Below are positions 1 to 6,756 of a stretch of 15,014 bases of DNA, in pieces. Every line of letters begins with the position of its first letter. Position 1 is the first letter of the stretch. This DNA comes from Spirochaeta sp. (lineage in GTDB: Bacteria > Spirochaetota > Spirochaetia > DSM-27196 > Alkalispirochaetaceae). The stretch lies in assembly GCA_007117185.1 (NCBI GenBank), contig SKHA01000088.1, forward strand, positions 1 through 15,014, written 5' to 3'. The position numbers were made by a program, and so were the translations under genes. The notes under the pieces were generated by a model. It was not told the origin of the DNA and made no database searches. It saw only the letters and a list, made by a program, of their open reading frames with translations.

Positions 1-434
1 AACCGGCGCAGCCCCTGGCGAATCGCCCGCCCGGCGCCCCGTCGCAGGGCTCGGCCCGCTTCGCTCTGAGCGATCCCACCAAGAGATGCTCCCAGGGTTG
101 CCCCGAGGCCGCCGGAAGCGCCGTCAGCACCCATAGGCTCGGTGGCTTCTCCGGCCCTCCATGAAACCATTCCCCGCCATTGATCGCCACCGCTGAGAAA
201 CCCTTCCAGCATCGTTGCCAGGGCGTTCCTGTCCAACGGTGCTGACGCGTCGTGGATCACGCCGTTCTCGCCGTACTGTACCATGTAGCTGCTGCCCTCC
301 AGTGCAGCCTGTATGAAACGGTTGTCGTCGCCGAGGATGATATGACCGCCGCTGCCAACCTGGTCCAGTTCCGCTGTCAGCTCTGCGGCGCTGGTAACAT
401 CCCGCACCGAACCGGTATCCCGTTCACATCGCAT
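1..434 (-). CDS. Unrecognised protein, N-terminal part (runs off left edge)
   Basis: An open frame reads leftward from ATG at 434-432 to the window edge, giving about 144 residues with no stop. The start is well supported by AGGAGG at 446-441, six bases upstream. The first ~85 residues look like a compact alpha/beta domain: 'GDDNRFIQAALEG' is followed by 'SYMVQYGENG' and, near residue 80, 'FLSGGDQWRGMVSW'. From about residue 95 the sequence turns glycine/alanine-rich ('GASGGLGATLGASLGG') and then arginine-rich, like a flexible linker or a short glycine-zipper segment. I do not recognise the family. The F-I-Q-A ... Y-x-V-Q-Y ... W-x-x-x-V-x-W pattern resembles small hypothetical or immunity-like bacterial domains, but I would not name one. 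The gene is divergent from the E2-like gene at 531. Confidence that it is a real gene is good; function is unknown. Confidence 0.7.
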   Translation of the reverse strand, partial: MRCERDTGSVRDVTSAAELTAELDQVGSGGHIILGDDNRFIQAALEGSSYMVQYGENGVIHDASAPLDRNALATMLEGFLSGGDQWRGMVSWRAGEATEPMGADGASGGLGATLGASLGGIAQSEAGRALRRGAGRAIRQGLRR

Positions 435-499
435 GCGTAGCCTCCTGTTTCAAGTGTAGTGCTCTAGGGTGATCTTTGCAGCAACCCCGCAGAGGTTTT

Positions 500-522
500 C
501 TATCGATGCCAATCCCCGATAG
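500..522 (+). other. Small inverted repeat before the E2-like gene
   Basis: CTATCG (500-505) and CGATAG (517-522) form a 6-bp inverted repeat with an 11-base loop. The 3' arm overlaps the AGGA at 521-524 that is the likely ribosome binding site for the gene starting at 531. It could mask that site or be a regulator half-site pair. The arms are short, so chance is possible. Confidence 0.25.
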
Positions 523-530
523 GATGCTTC

Positions 531-1262
531 ATGGTGCACACCTTTCCCCGTACCCGTCTGGGCACGATCGATCTTGGCCGCATCGCCGCCAGCCGCCATC
601 ACGTGGCGGGGTTGCTGCAGATCGACGTTACCGAAGTCGGCGATTCCATCGTCCCATGGTTCATCGCGACAATGGCGGGTTGCCTGGCCCGGCATCCCGA
701 AATGCACGCCCGACGCGGCCGCGGCCGTCGTCTCTTGCTGCCGGACACGGTGGACTGTGTGGTGATGCTGGAAAAAAAGGTGGAGAGGCAGCGGGTTCCC
801 CTGCCTCTGGTCATTCACGGCGCCGAGTCCCGATCCGTGTCTCAGATCACCGACGAAATCCGGGCAGCTCAACGGGAATCTTTGAAGGGGACGGACGACG
901 TCGTCCTGGGAGAGAAGAAGGTCAGGGGTATGGGTGTCTGGTACCGATTGCCCGGGGTGATCCGGACAACGGTGATGAAAGGCATCCTTCGCATGCCCCG
1001 GCTGGCGGGGAAGATGATGGGCAGCGTTATGGTAACCTCGCTGAGCTCCTTTACCGGTCTGTCCGGGTGGATCCTGCCGAAGACGATGCACCCCCTCTGC
1101 TTCGCTATCGGTGCTGTCGCGCCGAAGCCCTGGGTTGTGGATGGGCAGGTGGTGGTCCGCAGAATCATGCACCTTACCGTGCTCTTCGACCACGACGTGG
1201 TTGACGGCGCCCCGGCAGCGCGGTTCATGGAGGAACTGACCTGTTTACTGGAGGGTGGTTGA
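531..1262 (+). CDS. Lone 2-oxoacid dehydrogenase E2 catalytic-domain protein (acyltransferase, CAT superfamily)
   Basis: This 243-residue protein matches only the C-terminal catalytic domain of dihydrolipoamide acyltransferases. Family signs run through its length: the N-terminal 'FPRTRLGTIDLGRIAASRHH', then 'LQIDVTEV', 'DTVDCVVMLEKKVERQRVP', and the active-site HxxxDG motif in 'FDHDVVDGAPAARF' (H221, D225, G226). The catalytic histidine and aspartate are therefore retained. There is no lipoyl domain, no E1/E3-binding domain and no linker, so it is about half the length of a normal E2. No E1 or E3 gene lies nearby. The ATG at 531 is the only ATG start in this frame after the stop at 465-467, and AGGA lies six bases upstream. 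Known domain-only homologues exist in bacteria with unclear roles. It probably forms a trimeric acyl-CoA-dependent acyltransferase; the substrate is unknown. Confidence 0.85.
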   Translation: MVHTFPRTRLGTIDLGRIAASRHHVAGLLQIDVTEVGDSIVPWFIATMAGCLARHPEMHARRGRGRRLLLPDTVDCVVMLEKKVERQRVPLPLVIHGAESRSVSQITDEIRAAQRESLKGTDDVVLGEKKVRGMGVWYRLPGVIRTTVMKGILRMPRLAGKMMGSVMVTSLSSFTGLSGWILPKTMHPLCFAIGAVAPKPWVVDGQVVVRRIMHLTVLFDHDVVDGAPAARFMEELTCLLEGG

Positions 1263-1292
1263 AACGAGCGGACAGCCTGGGGGGCACATTTC

Positions 1293-1321
1293 TTGCACTC
1301 TGCCTGCAGTCCGACTACCAT
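1293..1321 (+). promoter_or_regulatory. Possible promoter of the antiporter operon
   Basis: TTGCAC (1293-1298), 17 bases and TACCAT (1316-1321) form a weak sigma70-like pair in the 67-base gap before mrpE. A transcript from here would start close to the mrpE ATG at 1330, and no Shine-Dalgarno sequence is visible before that ATG. Only three of six -35 and four of six -10 bases match, so this is tentative. Confidence 0.25.
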
Positions 1322-1329
1322 GTAGATCA

Positions 1330-1845
1330 ATGGCATATCTGCTCTACATCTTTGCCCTCCTGGCAATCTGGCTGATCTTTGCCGGAAATACTGAACCGGC
1401 AACAATCGTCGTCGGGACAGCTGTCGCGGTCCTGGCAGTTGCGATCTTTCGGTGCAGCATCGTCGGCGGTTGGATGCCCAAAGGGTTTCGTCCGCCCCGA
1501 TCACCCTTCAGTTACCGCCGGCTGGGGTATGCGCTATTGTTCGTACCGGTCTTCTTGTGGAAGGTGGTGGTTTCCGGGGTTGCCATAGCCCGTCTGGCAC
1601 TGCTGCCGGGGGTCTCCTTCTGGCCGGGAATCGTGGCGATCCCCGGGGGGCTACCCGGGCTGGGCAGTACTGCCGTTCTGGCCAACCTGATCACCCTGAC
1701 CCCGGGAACGCTGACCATGGACTACGATCCGGAGCGGGACATTCTGTATATCCACTGGATGGACGTTGCGGACTACGCTGCCGAAGATATCGATCATCAG
1801 GTGACTGGGGGGATGCGACAGTGGGTGCAACATCTGACACGCTAA
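1330..1845 (+). CDS. mrpE: Na+/H+ antiporter subunit E (MrpE/MnhE/MbhA-like)
   Basis: This 171-residue membrane protein is the small E subunit of Mrp-type cation/proton antiporters, equivalent to MbhA. It opens with two hydrophobic segments ('YLLYIFALLAIWLIF' and 'ATIVVGTAVAVLAVAIF'), has a third around residues 70-85 ('LGYALLFVPVFLWKVVVSG'), and carries the MrpE hallmark 'LANLITLTPGTLTMDYD' followed by 'ILYIHWMD'. I chose ATG 1330 because the family starts right at the first membrane helix. An in-frame GTG at 1255 would add 25 non-conserved, soluble residues and overlap the E2-like gene. No ribosome binding site precedes 1330, which is odd. It is the first gene of the antiporter operon and its end overlaps mrpF by 25 bases. 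Confidence 0.9.
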   Translation: MAYLLYIFALLAIWLIFAGNTEPATIVVGTAVAVLAVAIFRCSIVGGWMPKGFRPPRSPFSYRRLGYALLFVPVFLWKVVVSGVAIARLALLPGVSFWPGIVAIPGGLPGLGSTAVLANLITLTPGTLTMDYDPERDILYIHWMDVADYAAEDIDHQVTGGMRQWVQHLTR

Positions 1846-2102
1846 TCCCCGTTGTGATCACTGCACTGGCGGTATTCAGCGTGGTCTGTCTGCTGCGGGT
1901 TCTGCGAGGCCCCACGCTGCTGGACCGCATCGCCGCGGCGGACGCGATTGGTGTCCTCATGACGGTGATCCTGGTTCTCCTTGCCCTGGTGTTCCGGCGC
2001 ACCATCTTCCTGGATATCGCTATGGTCTATTCGCTGCTTCTTTTCGCGGACCTGATGATCATCAGCAAGTTCCTGGAGCAGGGTGGGGGGGGAGAATCGT
2101 GA
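1821..2102 (+). CDS. mrpF: Na+/H+ antiporter subunit F (MrpF/MbhB-like)
   Basis: This 93-residue protein has three membrane segments. The MrpF signature is clear: 'LLRVLRGPTLLDRIAAADAI' (family pattern RGPT-x-x-DR-x-x-A-x-D), a middle helix 'VLMTVILVLLALVF', and 'FLDIAMVYSLLLFADLMIISK'. I take GTG 1821 as the start, with GGGGGGA at 1807-1813 as the ribosome binding site. A later GTG at 1854 would remove part of the first helix. It overlaps mrpE by 25 bases and mrpG by 4 (GTGA), so translation is probably coupled. In Mrp and MBH complexes this subunit packs with E and G on the ion-translocating side. Confidence 0.9.
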   Translation: MGATSDTLIPVVITALAVFSVVCLLRVLRGPTLLDRIAAADAIGVLMTVILVLLALVFRRTIFLDIAMVYSLLLFADLMIISKFLEQGGGGES

Positions 2103-2479
2103 CCTCCGCGCTCTCGGTGGCCAGTACCGTCTTTTTGGTTTTGGGTACGTTCTTCGCGCTGGCAATGACCCTGGGTATGCTGCGATTTCCCGACGCGTAC
2201 ACCCGCCTGCACGCTGGAACCAAGGGGTTGACCATTGGCGCGGGCCTTCTGATTCTCGGGGCGGCGCTGCGGTCTCCCGACGTGGCTACGGGGGTTCGTA
2301 TGGTTGTGGTGGCTCTCTTCCTGATGGTGACCAACCCCATCTCCACGCAGGCGATCGCCCGGGCGTCCTATCGTATCGAGGCGACCCGGCGTCACGTGGT
2401 AGTGGATGAGTACGCCGAGGCTGTGGAGGCACTGGAAGACACCCGCGCGGACGATACCGGTGATGGATCATGCCCGTGA
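2099..2479 (+). CDS. mrpG: Na+/H+ antiporter subunit G (MrpG/MbhC-like)
   Basis: This 126-residue small membrane subunit has three helices: about residues 5-25, 43-60 and 64-82. The family motif 'LGMLRFPDAYTRLHAGTKG' is complete, followed by the expected T-I-G. After the third helix comes a soluble acidic tail of about 35 residues ('VDEYAEAVEALEDTRADD'). The GTG start at 2099 overlaps the mrpF stop by four bases. The gene ends 10 bases inside the following DUF4040 gene. It is part of the same antiporter complex. Confidence 0.92.
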   Translation: MTSALSVASTVFLVLGTFFALAMTLGMLRFPDAYTRLHAGTKGLTIGAGLLILGAALRSPDVATGVRMVVVALFLMVTNPISTQAIARASYRIEATRRHVVVDEYAEAVEALEDTRADDTGDGSCP

Positions 2480-2736
2480 TTACCGGTCTTGAACTCTCCT
2501 ATTTTCTGATTCTCGGGGCACTGGTGGTGACCGCCGCGGCGGCGGTGCACATGCCCGGTGATCTGACGGCAGTGATCATCCTCTCCGTCTTCAGCGTGTT
2601 GTCTACCGTCGTCTTTGCCCTGCTGCAGGCTGTGGATGTAGCGATGGCGGAAGCGGTCATCGGTGCGGGGTTCATGACGGCTCTCTTTGTGACCGCCATC
2701 GGCAAGACCCGTCGCTCCGCTGGAGGAAAGAGGTGA
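2470..2736 (+). CDS. DUF4040 / MbhD-like antiporter subunit (corresponds to part of the MrpA C-terminal region)
   Basis: This 88-residue protein has three helices and matches the DUF4040 domain, which in canonical Mrp systems lies in the C-terminal part of the large MrpA subunit and in archaeal MBH complexes is the separate subunit MbhD. Visible features are a first helix 'YFLILGALVVTAAAAVHM', the segment 'LTAVIILSVFSVLSTVVFALLQAVDVAMAEA' (which contains the polar V-D-V-A-x-x-E-A stretch typical of the family), and a third helix 'VIGAGFMTALFVTAI'. It overlaps mrpG by 10 bases and the next gene by 4 (GTGA). Having it as a separate gene means MrpA is split here. Confidence 0.82.
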   Translation: MPVITGLELSYFLILGALVVTAAAAVHMPGDLTAVIILSVFSVLSTVVFALLQAVDVAMAEAVIGAGFMTALFVTAIGKTRRSAGGKR

Positions 2737-3467
2737 TACGCCGGGTTGTACCCGTTGCCGCCGGGGTGTTCTGTCTGCTCCTGGCGGCGGGTTTCTTCCT
2801 TGTTCTGCGCGGGGCGGTGGAAACCGGCAGTGGGCGGGATGGGCCGCTTCTGAGGGATCTCTTCACCACCTCCAGCGTCGATGAGACCGGAAGCGTCAAC
2901 GTGGTAACGGCGATCCTCATGGATTATCGTGCTTTTGATACCTTAGGTGAGGCTACGGTTATCTTCACCGCCGTTGCGGTGGCGGCGGCGATCCTTGGGA
3001 AGCCACGCCCCACGGAATCCCAGCGAACGATGGGGTTGCTCTCGCGGCGCCTGCTCTCGTCGGTACTGCCCCTCTTTCTTCTCTTTCCCCTGTTTGTCAT
3101 CGCCCACGGCCACATCTCCCCGGGGGGCGGGTTTCAGGGCGGGGTGAGCCTCGCCGTCCTGGTGATCCTGATACACGTCGCTTTCGGTGATCCCTTTGGT
3201 CAGAATGTCGTTCCGCTGCGCCTGCTGGTTATGGTCGAGTACGGCGCCGCTCTGGGGCTTGTGGCGGTGGGCATGCTGGGGATCGTTCAGGGAGCTTCCT
3301 TTCTGGCGAACCTGGCTGCGGGGTTTCCCTCGGGAACACCGGGGTCGCTTCTCTCCGGGGGGGTCATACCCGTGCTGAATCTTCTGGTAGGTCTTAAGGT
3401 GGCGGCGGGTCTGAGTTCGCTGTACATCTATCTGTCCGGTCACGAGGCAAGCCGGGGGGATCGGTAG
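2733..3467 (+). CDS. mrpB: MbhE-MrpB fusion antiporter subunit
   Basis: This 244-residue membrane protein has two family modules. Residues 1-88 match MbhE or the extreme C-terminus of MrpA: one N-terminal helix, then 'VNVVTAILMDYRAFDTLGEA' and the helix 'VIFTAVAVAAAILG'. Residues ~103-240 are MrpB/MnhB (MbhF), with the diagnostic 'FVIAHGHISPGGGFQGGVSL' and three or more further helices. MrpB alone is usually about 140-150 residues, so the extra ~90 residues are the fused MbhE part. The GTG start at 2733 has GGAGGA at 2722-2727 and overlaps the previous stop by four bases. The next gene begins two bases after its stop. Together with the DUF4040 gene it supplies the C-terminal pieces of MrpA. 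Confidence 0.87.
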   Translation: MIRRVVPVAAGVFCLLLAAGFFLVLRGAVETGSGRDGPLLRDLFTTSSVDETGSVNVVTAILMDYRAFDTLGEATVIFTAVAVAAAILGKPRPTESQRTMGLLSRRLLSSVLPLFLLFPLFVIAHGHISPGGGFQGGVSLAVLVILIHVAFGDPFGQNVVPLRLLVMVEYGAALGLVAVGMLGIVQGASFLANLAAGFPSGTPGSLLSGGVIPVLNLLVGLKVAAGLSSLYIYLSGHEASRGDR

Positions 3468-3468
3468 G

Positions 3469-3816
3469 ATGCAGAACGCAGCGTTCGTCGCCGCCGCTCT
3501 CGTATTTGCGATCGGTCTGCACGGGATGCTCACCCGGCGGAACATGATTCGAATCTGCATCTCCATCAGCGTGATGGAATCCTCCCTGGTGATGGCGCTG
3601 GTTGCCGTTGCCTACGTTCCCGGAGGGAGCGCGCCGATTGTCAGCGATGGGCAGACGATGTTCGTAGACCCCCTGCCTCACGCGCTGGCGCTGACCGCTA
3701 TCGTGATCGGGGCAGGAATTCTTGCGATCGCACTGGCCCTGACAGTAGCGATGTATCGCCATTACGGTACCACCGACGTCCTGGCGGTCTTCGGGAAGAC
3801 CCGGGAGGGACAATGA
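3469..3816 (+). CDS. mrpC: Na+/H+ antiporter subunit C (MrpC/MbhG, NuoK-like)
   Basis: This 115-residue protein is related to complex I subunit NuoK. It has three helices: residues ~5-18, ~24-50 including 'NMIRICISISVMESSLVMAL', and ~70-95 containing 'DPLPHALALTAIVIGAGILA'. The last stretch is the family motif (DPLPQALxLTAIVI). The membrane glutamate in 'SVMESS' (E38) sits where NuoK/MrpC glutamates or polar residues line the ion path. The ATG at 3469 follows the previous stop by one base. The stop overlaps mrpD by four bases (ATGA). Confidence 0.93.
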   Translation: MQNAAFVAAALVFAIGLHGMLTRRNMIRICISISVMESSLVMALVAVAYVPGGSAPIVSDGQTMFVDPLPHALALTAIVIGAGILAIALALTVAMYRHYGTTDVLAVFGKTREGQ

Positions 3817-5285
3817 GTCATCTTCCCGTTCTGGTGGTGGTCGTCCCCATTGCCGGTGGATTTCTTATTTCCCTGGTGGACCTCATCCTGCCGTCCGTCA
3901 AGAAGGCTGCTGTTCTTGCGGTAGCCCTGAGTCACGGGTGCGTTCTGGTACTGGCCGCCTTCGCCGCCCTGAGTTACCCGCCGCTGATGTACGTCCCGGG
4001 CAGTTGGCTTCCTCCGGTGGGTATTGCCCTCCGGGTGGACAGCTTCTCGGCGCTCTTCCTGATCCTGCTGGCTGTCGGCCACTGCGGGTCGGTGCTCTTT
4101 CGTCTGGGCAGCGAGGGGTCCCGACAATGGGAAGGCAAGACTGCCGCCCTTACGGCGCTGCTCTTCGGAGCCCTCGCCGGTGTTGTGGTCACCGCGGACC
4201 TGTTCAATCTCTTTGTCTTCGTGGAACTGGCCACCGTCTGCACCGTCGGGCTGATCTCCCGGAAGCAGCGCCCGGACAGTTCTGTTGCCGGGTTCGTGTA
4301 TCTGATGATCGCCGCCGTGAGCGGAGCGCTGCTGCTGTTTGCGGTACTGTTGATCTACAGCGCTACCGGGACCGTCTCGATGTCCCTGGTAGCGGAGCGG
4401 ATTCACGAGGTGCCTGCGGCGTTGCACGGGGTGATCCTGGGAGCGCTGGTGGTGTCCTTCGGGATCAAGTTCGGAATGGTGCCCTTTCATGTCTGGCAGC
4501 CCCGGGCGTATCACGCCGCCGGGACGACCACCGCAGGGGTGCTCTCCGGTTTTGGAATGAAGGTGTACCTGTACGCGCTCTTTCGTCTGCTCTGGGGCCC
4601 CCTGCAGGCGCCGCTCCTGCTCCCCGAAATCTTCCCGGTGCTGCAGGTGCTGGCGATGGTTACCATTCTGGTGGGGCATCTCATGGCTCTCCTGGAGAAC
4701 AATCTGATCCGGATGCTGGCTCTCTCCAGTGTTGCTCACGGTGGGTATATTCTTCTTGGACTGGCTGCCGCAGGGGACGTGGGGGCAGATGCTGCGGTGG
4801 CGGCGGCGCTCTTTCACATCGCCGCGCATGCGCTGATGAAAAGTTCCCTCTTGTGGTCAGCCCACCACGCGATCTCCTTGGCCCGGTCATCACGAATAGT
4901 CGACCATCACGGCGTGGCCAGGGAAATGCCCGTGGTCATGGCGGCGTTCATGGTGGCAGCGCTGGCGATCGCCGGGATTCCTCCAACGGGCGGGTTTTTC
5001 TCCAAGTGGCTGGTGGCGCTGGCGCAGGGTTCGCTGCTGCCGGTGCTGGTCATCGCCTTGGGCACCGTTATCTCCATGGGGTATTACGCCCGGTATTTCG
5101 TCGTTGTGATGGCGAAGCGACCTCCGGAGCCGCTGCGGCAGGTTCGCTCCCGGAGCATTCTTTCCACCGCGGTGGTGGTGGTCTTTGCCGGGGTGGTGGC
5201 CGCTGCGGGGGTAGCGCAGGGGCCGCTGCAGTCCCTGTTTGTGGTCATGGCCGGCAGCCTCACCGGTTCGGGAGGACTCCCATGA
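3813..5285 (+). CDS. mrpD: Na+/H+ antiporter subunit D (MrpD/NuoN-like, proton-conducting)
   Basis: This 490-residue, roughly 14-helix antiporter-like subunit belongs to the NuoL/M/N family. Functional residues are in place: the TM5 glutamate E138 in 'FNLFVFVELATVCTVGLIS', the TM7 lysine K219 in 'FGIKFGMVPFHVWQPRAY', K250 in 'GFGMKVY', the histidine/lysine set H335-H339-K343 in 'LFHIAAHALMKSSLL', and K398 in 'GIPPTGGFFSKWLVA'. These form the protonatable chain used for proton or cation translocation in the family. It is a standard length for MrpD. The start overlaps mrpC (ATGA), with GGGAGGG just upstream, and the stop overlaps the second antiporter gene (ATGA). Confidence 0.93.
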   Translation: MSHLPVLVVVVPIAGGFLISLVDLILPSVKKAAVLAVALSHGCVLVLAAFAALSYPPLMYVPGSWLPPVGIALRVDSFSALFLILLAVGHCGSVLFRLGSEGSRQWEGKTAALTALLFGALAGVVVTADLFNLFVFVELATVCTVGLISRKQRPDSSVAGFVYLMIAAVSGALLLFAVLLIYSATGTVSMSLVAERIHEVPAALHGVILGALVVSFGIKFGMVPFHVWQPRAYHAAGTTTAGVLSGFGMKVYLYALFRLLWGPLQAPLLLPEIFPVLQVLAMVTILVGHLMALLENNLIRMLALSSVAHGGYILLGLAAAGDVGADAAVAAALFHIAAHALMKSSLLWSAHHAISLARSSRIVDHHGVAREMPVVMAAFMVAALAIAGIPPTGGFFSKWLVALAQGSLLPVLVIALGTVISMGYYARYFVVVMAKRPPEPLRQVRSRSILSTAVVVVFAGVVAAAGVAQGPLQSLFVVMAGSLTGSGGLP

Positions 5286-6745
5286 TCCCCGGCGGAATCG
5301 AGGCGGGAGTCTTTCTGGTGTTTGCCGGGTTGGGCACCTCTCTGGTGGTTCTGCTGGTGGCTGCCGGGGCACGAGGTCCTGCCGCTGCAGGGGCTGTTCA
5401 TGTCGCCGGGGGTATCCTCGCCATCCTGGCACAGGATCTGATGACCCTCCTGATCGGATGGGAAGTGCTGACGTTCTCGGCGTTTATTCTCATTCGCGAT
5501 GACGGCGGAAGACGGCACCGTGGTGTTGCCCTGCGGTACCTGATCACCCATGTGGGGGCAGCAGTACTCTATTTTGCCGCGATGGTGGTCCAGGTGAACG
5601 AGACGGGGTCTCTGGCGGTGCAGGTGCTGGTCCCGGCAGCGCAACCGCTGATGGTTCTGGCAGTCCTGATCAAGACCGCGACGATCCCGTTACACACGTG
5701 GCTGGTTCGATCGTATCCCTCGACGGATACGTTGGTGACACCGCTGCTGTCGGTGTTTACCACCAAGGTGGGGGTGGTCACGGCAGCGCGGCTGCTGCGG
5801 TTCGCACCCGGGGGGTACCCGATCCTGGCGCTTCTTGGCGGGGTAACCGCAGTGGTTGCGGTGGTCTACGCGCTGCAACAGCACAACGCCCGGCGGCTCC
5901 TGGCATACCATATTGTCAGTCAGGTGGGGTACATGATCGCCGGAATCGGCCTGGCTGCGGTGGAAACGACACCCGACGCCGCCGCCGTGACGGCGGGGCT
6001 CTTTCATCTGGTGACCCACACCCTCTACAAGGCGCTCCTGCTGCTGGTAGCGGCGGAGGCGGTTCGCCACGCCGGCCACGAGGACCTGACGGGGATGCCC
6101 GGGTTGCGATTTCGTCGTCCCGCACTGCTGCTGTGTGCGCTGGTGGGGGCCCTGGCGATATCGGGGGCCCCCTTCACCAGCGGTCACGCCAGCAAGTACC
6201 TGCTCAAGGGGGTCTCCCAGGGCAGCCCGGTGGTAAACGGACTGCTCACCGCAGCGTCTGTCGGGACGGGGTTGTCGTTTATCAAGTTCATCTACCTGAT
6301 CTTTTTCAACCGTGTCGACGCCGCCGTCGGGGCTGCCGTCACAACTGGTACCACGCCGGCGGGTGGGCCGCCTTCGATTCGAGACCGTGCCGTTATCCTG
6401 TCCATTCTGGGGACCGCGGCCGTGACGCTGTTCATCGGCTTTTTCCCAGGTTCCGTTCCGGGGGTACCCGCCGGGGGATATCATGCCCTCGACGCGTCTC
6501 TGGGAGCGCTGGCACCTCTGGGAGTGTCCGCGATTCTGTGGCTGTTGCTGCGTCGACGTCTTACCCGGCAGCACCACCGCCCCCGGCGCCCCCGGTCAAC
6601 TCCGATGATCTCGGTTCTCACCCGCCTGGGCCGAAGGATGCGTGTCCCTGCGCGGTCCCTTCAGGAACTGGGGCCGCAGATTCAAATCTTTATGATTCTT
6701 GCCGGTTTCTCCGCGCTGGTACTCCTGATCTTGCAGGTGAGTTGA
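5282..6745 (+). CDS. Second NuoL/MrpD-like antiporter subunit (MrpA/MbsH'-type)
   Basis: This 487-residue protein has about 14 helices and belongs to the proton-conducting transporter family of NuoL, NuoM, NuoN, MrpA and MrpD. It keeps the key charged residues: E61 in 'LIGWEVLTFSAFIL', K131 in 'LIKTATIPLHTWLV', K162 in 'FTTKVGVV', H242-H246-K250 in 'LFHLVTHTLYKALLLL', and K305 in 'GAPFTSGHASKYLL'. It is much shorter than MrpA (~800 residues) and lacks the MrpA C-terminal DUF4040 and MbhE parts, which are encoded upstream. A basic, proline-rich linker near residues 424-440 precedes a final helix at the C-terminus. ATG 5282 overlaps the mrpD stop and has GGGAGGA five bases before it. It may take the place of MrpA's NuoL-like domain or be a second MrpD, as MbsH/MbsH' are in archaeal MBS. 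Confidence 0.88.
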   Translation: MIPGGIEAGVFLVFAGLGTSLVVLLVAAGARGPAAAGAVHVAGGILAILAQDLMTLLIGWEVLTFSAFILIRDDGGRRHRGVALRYLITHVGAAVLYFAAMVVQVNETGSLAVQVLVPAAQPLMVLAVLIKTATIPLHTWLVRSYPSTDTLVTPLLSVFTTKVGVVTAARLLRFAPGGYPILALLGGVTAVVAVVYALQQHNARRLLAYHIVSQVGYMIAGIGLAAVETTPDAAAVTAGLFHLVTHTLYKALLLLVAAEAVRHAGHEDLTGMPGLRFRRPALLLCALVGALAISGAPFTSGHASKYLLKGVSQGSPVVNGLLTAASVGTGLSFIKFIYLIFFNRVDAAVGAAVTTGTTPAGGPPSIRDRAVILSILGTAAVTLFIGFFPGSVPGVPAGGYHALDASLGALAPLGVSAILWLLLRRRLTRQHHRPRRPRSTPMISVLTRLGRRMRVPARSLQELGPQIQIFMILAGFSALVLLILQVS

Positions 6746-6756
6746 CTGGAGTCAAC
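6741..6756. terminator. 16-bp palindrome at the convergent antiporter/EIIA junction
   Basis: GTTGACT-GG-AGTCAAC is a perfect 7-bp inverted repeat with a 2-base centre. It contains the stop codons of both convergent genes (TGA 6743-6745 on plus; TCA 6752-6754, read as TGA on minus). It could form a short hairpin in either transcript. No T-run follows on either side, so a classical intrinsic terminator is not supported. Confidence 0.45.

Noticed and set aside
450..1204. Overlapping long open frames on both strands over the E2-like gene
   Set aside because: Only the frame 531-1262 shows family motifs (HxxxDG, DVDxxVMxE-like); the others are low-complexity shadows.
1255..1329. GTG start at 1255 for mrpE
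   Set aside because: It would add 25 soluble, non-conserved residues before the first membrane helix; MrpE proteins begin at the helix.
3762..4829. 355-codon minus-strand open frame over mrpC/mrpD
   Set aside because: Composition (His, Gln, Arg, Gly) is typical of an antisense shadow in GC-rich DNA; the plus strand carries clear family motifs.
3938..5281. Long open frame preceding the second antiporter subunit in the same frame
   Set aside because: It lies wholly over mrpD in another frame and its translation is Arg/Gly-rich shadow sequence with no membrane helices; the real start is ATG 5282 with a good ribosome site.
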